A program made the translations under genes and the position numbers. A model generated the notes under the pieces. It was given only the letters and a program-made list of their open reading frames with translations, had not been told where the DNA came from and made no database searches. This document shows positions 6,499-10,407 of a stretch of 10,407 nucleotides of DNA, one piece after another. Each line of letters begins with the position of its first letter. Position 1 is the first letter of the stretch. Origin of the DNA: Deltaproteobacteria bacterium (GTDB lineage: Bacteria; Desulfobacterota; GWC2-55-46); contig JACRNN010000023.1 of NCBI GenBank assembly GCA_016234955.1, forward strand, positions 12,209 through 22,615. Direction: 5' to 3'.

Positions 6499-6535
6499 TT
6501 ACAGATTCAGAGCCGGCCTTTTGCGTAGGAATAGC

Positions 6536-6583
6536 AAGTCAGCCCCTCACCATCGGCTTCAGCCGATGGTGAGGGGCTGACTT
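6536..6583. terminator. Perfect long hairpin between convergent nadB and kinase genes
   Basis: AAGTCAGCCCCTCACCATC-type left arm (6536-6558) is exactly complementary to 6561-6583, giving a 22-bp stem with a TTCA loop. There is no U-tract on either side, but the position between two convergent genes suits a bidirectional transcript-end or mRNA-protecting structure. It could equally be a palindromic repeat element. The structure is certain and the role is inferred. Confidence 0.45.
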
Positions 6584-6591
6584 AAAGAATA

Positions 6592-6674
6592 TTTAACGGT
6601 CGGGTTTTGGGGATTCATAAAGTGTAAAGTTTTTTACACTCATATTTGACCGTAAATCAATGTTTCCTTATAAA
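6592..6674 (+). promoter_or_regulatory. AT-rich patch with nested inverted repeats and an orphan sigma70-like promoter
   Basis: AGTGTAAA (6621-6628) pairs with TTTACACT (6633-6640) around a GTTT loop. Around this, ACGGTC (6596-6601) pairs with GACCGT (6648-6653). On the plus strand TTGACC (6646-6651), a 17-bp spacer and TATAAA (6669-6674) make a good promoter match. No gene follows in that direction: it points into the 3' end of the oppositely oriented kinase gene. The stretch 6584-6736 is much more AT-rich than its surroundings. Confidence 0.4.
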
Positions 6675-6736
6675 ACAATAGGTTATGATAAAATTATTGT
6701 GTAAAAAATCCGACACCATTTGTATCTTTTTCGCTC

Positions 6737-7846
6737 CTACGCCTTCACCTGCGCCTTCTGGGCCGGGTGGAACTTTATCAACACCGTCGTTCCCCTGCCC
6801 TTCTCGCTCTCCACCTCTATCTCGGCGCCGTGGTCCTGGATGATCCTGTAGCTTATCGTAAGGCCCATTCCGGCCCCCTCGAACTTGGAGGTCTGGAACG
6901 GGTTGAATATCTTCCTTATCTCATCCTGGCTTATGCCCGTCTTCCTTATCTCATCCTGGCTTATGCCCGCCCCCGTGTCCGTTATCTTCAAGGCGAGCGT
7001 CCTGGCGTCAAGCGGGTAGGTCTCTATCCTTATCCCGCCCTTTTTTTCTATGGCCTCGACGGAGTTGTGGAGGATGTTGAAGAGAGCTATCCTCAGGTTC
7101 CCCGCGTCCATGTCTATGGGCGGCGGTTCCGGCATGAGGCTGGCCTCTATGGAGATATCCTTGCCTGTGCCGTCGATGATCTCTTTTATGTCGATGACGG
7201 CGCCCTTTACCACCCTGTTTATATCGTCCCTGGAAAGGGTGGAGACCAGTATCGTCTTGTACTCGTCTATCCGCAGGAGCATCCTCTCGAGCCGCTCGAC
7301 GTACTTTATTATCCTCTGCGCGTAGCCCTTGTGCTGCTCGTCCTCCTCATGCTCATAGAGCCTCCTGGCCATGCCGCCTATGGCCATGAGCGGGTTCCTT
7401 ATCTCGTGGGCTATGCCGTCGACCATCTCGCCGAGCGCGGCCATCTTCTCGGTCTCGCGCAGCTTCGTCTGCAGGGCCCTCATCCTCAAAAGGGATTTGA
7501 CCCTCGCCGCGACCTCTTGGAGGCTGTAGGGCTTGCTGATGTAGTCCTCGGCCCCGACCTCGAACCCCAGCACCTTGCTCTCTATCTCGGTCCTGCCGGT
7601 GAGCATCACTACCGGTATGTACCTCGTCTCCTCCCGCGACTTGAGCCTCCTGAGCGCCTCATAGCCGTCCATCATCGGCATCATCACGTCCATCAGCACA
7701 AGGTCCGGCTTGAACGTATCGGCCTTTTCAAGGGCCTCCACGCCGTTTGCGGCCTTTTCGACCTCGAAGCCCTCCCTCTCAAGCTTCACGGAAAGAAGCA
7801 CCTGGTTCTGCTCGTCGTCGTCTACTACAAGTATCCTCGGCTTCAT
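6737..7846 (-). CDS. Soluble receiver-histidine kinase (REC-HisKA-HATPase)
   Basis: The 369-residue cytoplasmic protein has an N-terminal receiver domain (1-120) with D9/D10, phospho-acceptor D53 (LVLMDVMMP), T83 and K105 (ISKPYS). It is followed by HisKA with H147 in DGIAHEIRNPL and an ATPase domain with the N box (FNILHNSVEAI, N257/N261), G1 box DTGAGI (290-295), F box IFNPF and G2 box GAGMGL. No membrane segment is present, so the input must be the receiver or a partner. TGISQDEIRK is duplicated (293-312) by a perfect 30-bp repeat, lengthening the lid between G1 and F boxes by ten residues. The start ATG overlaps the TPR gene stop by 4 bp (ATGA), indicating translational coupling in the lipid-transport operon. 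The target of its phosphate is not visible here. Confidence 0.92.
   Translation of the reverse strand: MKPRILVVDDDEQNQVLLSVKLEREGFEVEKAANGVEALEKADTFKPDLVLMDVMMPMMDGYEALRRLKSREETRYIPVVMLTGRTEIESKVLGFEVGAEDYISKPYSLQEVAARVKSLLRMRALQTKLRETEKMAALGEMVDGIAHEIRNPLMAIGGMARRLYEHEEDEQHKGYAQRIIKYVERLERMLLRIDEYKTILVSTLSRDDINRVVKGAVIDIKEIIDGTGKDISIEASLMPEPPPIDMDAGNLRIALFNILHNSVEAIEKKGGIRIETYPLDARTLALKITDTGAGISQDEIRKTGISQDEIRKIFNPFQTSKFEGAGMGLTISYRIIQDHGAEIEVESEKGRGTTVLIKFHPAQKAQVKA
6910..6969 (-). repeat. Perfect 30-bp tandem duplication inside the kinase gene
   Basis: Bases 6910-6939 and 6940-6969 are identical. The unit is ten codons, so the frame is kept. It duplicates the segment after the G1 box (TGISQDEIRK), in the ATP lid of the HATPase domain. 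The exact identity at nucleotide level points to a recent slippage event. Confidence 0.95.
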
Positions 7847-8802
7847 CTTCCGCTCTTGCCCCGCTCCTTTCTCGCAATGACGCCATCCCTTATCTTCTCG
7901 TACGACTTGACCTTATCGTTATTGCCGGTCTTCTTATATACCTGGATTATCTTATACAGCCTCGCCAGTGCGTCATCCAGGTGCCCGGCATTGAGGCTGA
8001 CGACGAAGGACCTCTCATACAGAAAGGCCGCCTTCTCCGGTTGCCCGGAGGCAAGCTCGAGCTCGGCCATGCTCTCGAGGTCGTCCGCTATCCGCGCCGA
8101 GTCCCCGACAGCGGAGTCGTTCGTGTAAGCCTCGTCGTAGAGCTTTTTGGCCTCCGCTATCTTCCCCCTGGCCTCGCTTATCAGCGCCATCTGCCTCAGG
8201 GTGTTGGCGACCTCCTGTTTGTTCTCAACGGAGCTGTTCCATTCGTACGCCTGTTTGAGTATCCCCATGGCCTCTTCCAGCTTACCGGTGTCTATGTATA
8301 TGCGGGCCTTGAGGTTGAGCTTGGAGCCGGACCTGGTCCCCAACCTCGAATCTATCTCAAGCGACCTCTCTATCTCCGTCAGGGCCTTGTGCAGGTCCCC
8401 CTGGATATAGCGGACCTTTGCCAGGGACGCGAGCGCCGCGGAAAGGTACGCCTCCTCTTTTTCCCCGGCGGCGAGGCTGACGGCCTCGCTCAGGTGCGTC
8501 TCCGCGCCCTTGACGTCATTCAGCGCGATGTAGACCCTGCCGATATTTATGAGGTCCTTGACCTCACCAGCCCTGTTATCCACGCTCCTGTTCAACGTGA
8601 GGGCCTGTGTGAAGTACTCGATGGCCTTCCTGTAATCCTCGCTCTCCAGGGCCTCGAAGCCTGCCCTGGCCGCCTCGGCGGCCTTTCTTTCGGTATAGGA
8701 ACGCTGCGCCGCCGTGGGCCCGGCGGCGCATCCGGCAACGAACAACGCCATAAAGGTCAGTAGCAGGAACGCGGCGGAATTTTCACGGATGAGGGCCTTC
8801 AT
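7843..8802 (-). CDS. TPR-repeat lipoprotein
   Basis: The 319-residue protein begins with a lipoprotein signal, MKALIREN then a hydrophobic stretch ending FVAGC. Cys25 is the likely lipidation site, with Ala26 after it, so outer-membrane sorting is plausible. The rest (about 38-305) is a run of roughly six tetratricopeptide repeats, for example ARAGFEALESEDYRKAIEYF, INIGRVYIALNDVKGAETHL, ASLAKVRYIQGDLHKALTEI and KLNLKARIYIDTGKLEEAMG. TPR arrays bind partner proteins, and no enzyme motif is seen. A strong AAAGGAGGT sits 4 nt before the ATG, within the 3' end of the upstream MCE gene, which it overlaps by 20 bp. The context suggests a periplasmic adaptor of the lipid transport system, which is inference. 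Confidence 0.88.
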   Translation of the reverse strand: MKALIRENSAAFLLLTFMALFVAGCAAGPTAAQRSYTERKAAEAARAGFEALESEDYRKAIEYFTQALTLNRSVDNRAGEVKDLINIGRVYIALNDVKGAETHLSEAVSLAAGEKEEAYLSAALASLAKVRYIQGDLHKALTEIERSLEIDSRLGTRSGSKLNLKARIYIDTGKLEEAMGILKQAYEWNSSVENKQEVANTLRQMALISEARGKIAEAKKLYDEAYTNDSAVGDSARIADDLESMAELELASGQPEKAAFLYERSFVVSLNAGHLDDALARLYKIIQVYKKTGNNDKVKSYEKIRDGVIARKERGKSGR

Positions 8803-9799
8803 CTGACCTCCTTTTCAAGATATAACTGTCAAAAGGGACGAGCTCGGGCTCCTTGACCGGGGGGAGGAGCAGCCTCAACGGCCAGCTCTGCTTCAAGCCC
8901 TTTACGGTCGAGTTGGTCTCCTTGATGGTATCCTGGGCGTCCATGAGGATAGACCTTATCCTCGGCCCCTCGCCGGAGATCGAGTCCGTCAGGGCCCTTA
9001 CGTTCTCTAATATCCTGTCGGCATTGGACACGGCCCCCGGCAGCTTCGCGGCAACGGCCCCGGTATCGGCGACGATACCCTCGACCTTATCCATCACGGG
9101 GTTGAGCCTCGCGGCGGCTCCGTCGAGGCTCTTCAATGTCCTATCGGCGTTGTCAAGGACGTTCGAGCCCTTGACGTTCATATTGTTAATCAGCCTGTCC
9201 GCGTCCTTTATCGCAACGTCCATCGATCTTTTCGTGTCCTTGAGCCCTCCCGTCAGCTCCCTGATGTTACGGAGGGACGCCTTTATGTCCCCCTCCGGGT
9301 CGTTGGCGTAGTGTATTATCTCCTTTACCTCTTTCAAGACCGGCTTCGCCTCGTTTATGAGGTCTTCTATGCCCGGGGTCTTTTCGTACCTGATGGAGGC
9401 GCCGTCCTTGAGCATCTCCTCGGCAGCGCTCCCGACCGTGACCTCGACCGACGACTCACCTATGAAACCCTCCTTGGACAGCCGCGCCACGGAATCTTTC
9501 CTCAGCCAATTCTCGTACTTCCTGTTTATCTCGACGGTGACCCTCACTCCGGCGTCCTGCGTGAGCTCGGTCTTTTTAACCCTGCCTATCTTGAAGCCCG
9601 AGAGTTTGACCGGCATCCCCTCCACAAAACCGGCGCCGCTCGGCGTGACGAAATGTATCCGGATCTTCTTCGTAAAGAGGTCCCTCTCCATCCCGACCGC
9701 CGCTATGACGGCGATAATGCCGAGCACGGCCAGGGCCGCCATTACGCCTACCTTCAACTCAAGGAGCCTGAACCTCGGATCTTTCTGTTCTATCTCCAT
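8783..9799 (-). CDS. MlaD-like MCE-family lipid transport protein
   Basis: The 338-residue protein has a short cytoplasmic N-terminus, one membrane helix (about 15-36) and an MCE domain (about 44-122) with the family block GMPVKLSGFKIGRV followed by VEINRKYENWLRKDS and GFIGESSVEVTVG. A long helical tail (about 145-310) follows, ending in a hydrophobic patch (WPLRLLLPPV). MCE proteins form hexameric rings that carry lipids across the periplasm with an ABC transporter (MlaFE). The longer helical tail is typical of MlaD-like proteins outside gamma-proteobacteria (E. coli MlaD is about 183 residues) and may form a channel or reach a partner. The start ATG has GGAAGG close upstream. An ABC ATPase-like gene precedes it by 90 bp and the TPR lipoprotein gene overlaps its end. 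Confidence 0.92.
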   Translation of the reverse strand: MEIEQKDPRFRLLELKVGVMAALAVLGIIAVIAAVGMERDLFTKKIRIHFVTPSGAGFVEGMPVKLSGFKIGRVKKTELTQDAGVRVTVEINRKYENWLRKDSVARLSKEGFIGESSVEVTVGSAAEEMLKDGASIRYEKTPGIEDLINEAKPVLKEVKEIIHYANDPEGDIKASLRNIRELTGGLKDTKRSMDVAIKDADRLINNMNVKGSNVLDNADRTLKSLDGAAARLNPVMDKVEGIVADTGAVAAKLPGAVSNADRILENVRALTDSISGEGPRIRSILMDAQDTIKETNSTVKGLKQSWPLRLLLPPVKEPELVPFDSYILKRRSDEGPHP

Positions 9800-9889
9800 C
9801 TGCCTTCCGTTTACGGCATGGTGCGCTCAACCACGGCCCGCGCCTGCCCTTGAAGCGCCCCTGCGCCAAGGCCGCCGGCCCGGCGCCAG

Positions 9890-10407
9890 TTATGCTTCTT
9901 TAAACCCGCGCCCTTCTATCCTTACGACCCTGTCCGGCTTGAAAAATGCCGCCTCCGACTCGTCATCCGCCGTCAGGACGAGGAGCCTTCCAGGGGAGGC
10001 GCCGTGGTATCCGGCAAGGACCGTGGAGAGCCTCTCTTTTTCAGGACCCGCAAGCCCTTCGGAGAAGCCCTCGCATACGACTATATCGGGCTCCATCGAG
10101 ATGGCCCGCGCCACGCAGACCTCTTTCTTCGCGTACGGGGGCAGCGGGCCGGGCAGCGCCCATGGGTCCCCCCTGTAGCCGACTATGTCGAGCAGCTTGA
10201 AGGCCCGCTCCATGGACTCGCGGTATGCAAGCCCGGAGTGGTAGATGAGCGGCAGGGCCGCGTTCTCCACGACCTTGAGGTTGCTTATGAGGATATTGTC
10301 CCCGAGTATGAACCCGATCCTCTTTCGCAGGCCGTTGAGTTCGCTCCCCTTGAGCCCCGTGATATCCTTCCCGAAAAGGAGCACCGTGCCCCGAACGGGC
10401 CTCTCTA
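9890..10407 (-). CDS. MlaF-like ABC ATPase domain with degenerate catalytic motifs (partial, 5' end outside window)
   Basis: About 171 residues of the C-terminal part are visible; the Walker A region lies beyond the window edge. The fold is recognisable from VRGTVLLFGKDITGL, LRKRIGF, ISNLKVVENAALPLIYH, ARAISMEPDIVV and DRVVRIEGRG, and closely parallels MlaF-type ATPases. The catalytic positions do not match. The Q-loop reads GFILGDN instead of FQ, the LSGG signature is replaced by LPPYAKK, Walker B plus catalytic Glu reads VVCEGF instead of DEP, the D-loop SGLD is EGLAG, and the H-loop is LTADD with Ala for His. The reading frame is clean, so it is not an obvious pseudogene. It may be a non-catalytic partner of an intact MlaF encoded further upstream, or a regulatory subunit. 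The GTG at 10382-10384 is internal, since the frame stays open to the edge. Confidence 0.85.
   Translation of the reverse strand, partial: ERPVRGTVLLFGKDITGLKGSELNGLRKRIGFILGDNILISNLKVVENAALPLIYHSGLAYRESMERAFKLLDIVGYRGDPWALPGPLPPYAKKEVCVARAISMEPDIVVCEGFSEGLAGPEKERLSTVLAGYHGASPGRLLVLTADDESEAAFFKPDRVVRIEGRGFKEA

Noticed and set aside
6767..8763. Long plus-strand open frames opposite the receiver-kinase and TPR genes
   Set aside because: They are shadows of conserved minus-strand coding sequence, with no start signals or domain motifs.

Overview
The window suggests a Gram-negative bacterium with an outer membrane. It encodes an MCE/Mla-type lipid transport operon, a lipoprotein with a lipobox and a periplasmic lytic transglycosylase. 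Base composition is GC-rich, with heavy use of AGG (Arg) and ATA (Ile) codons. A sensor kinase with a periplasmic c-type heme motif (CxxCH) and several hairpin-rich intergenic repeats resemble what I remember from Desulfobacterota/Deltaproteobacteria or Nitrospirota metagenomes. That placement is a low-confidence inference.

Left part (1-4365, all on the minus strand). A lytic transglycosylase is followed by pgsA (phosphatidylglycerophosphate synthase), then by a two-component pair: a membrane histidine kinase and a single-domain response regulator that starts one base after the kinase stop. The gaps on both sides of pgsA are filled with repeats. One roughly 115-bp two-hairpin element occurs in inverted orientation on either side of pgsA, with a possible decayed third copy before the kinase. 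A MITE-like element with CAGG.TGTTGAAAAA ends lies between kinase and pgsA. The kinase appears to have lost the middle of its ATP-binding domain in frame.

Middle (4366-6736). Divergent from the transglycosylase is nadB (L-aspartate oxidase, first step of NAD synthesis), read on the plus strand from a TTG start. Its promoter region carries a perfect 47-bp tandem duplication. Each unit has a sigma70-like promoter and three TTGTCA/TGACAA half-sites spaced 16 bp apart. Downstream of nadB is a convergent gap with a second MITE-like element, a perfect 22-23 bp hairpin and an AT-rich patch with nested inverted repeats and an orphan plus-strand promoter.

Right part (6737-10407, minus strand). This is a tightly packed operon running in from beyond the window: an ABC ATPase-like protein whose visible catalytic motifs are all substituted, an MlaD-like MCE protein, a TPR lipoprotein, and a soluble receiver-histidine kinase. 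The TPR gene overlaps the MCE gene by 20 bp and the kinase gene overlaps the TPR gene by 4 bp. The layout implies that envelope lipid transport and a signalling protein are made together. The kinase carries a perfect 30-bp in-frame duplication in its ATP lid.
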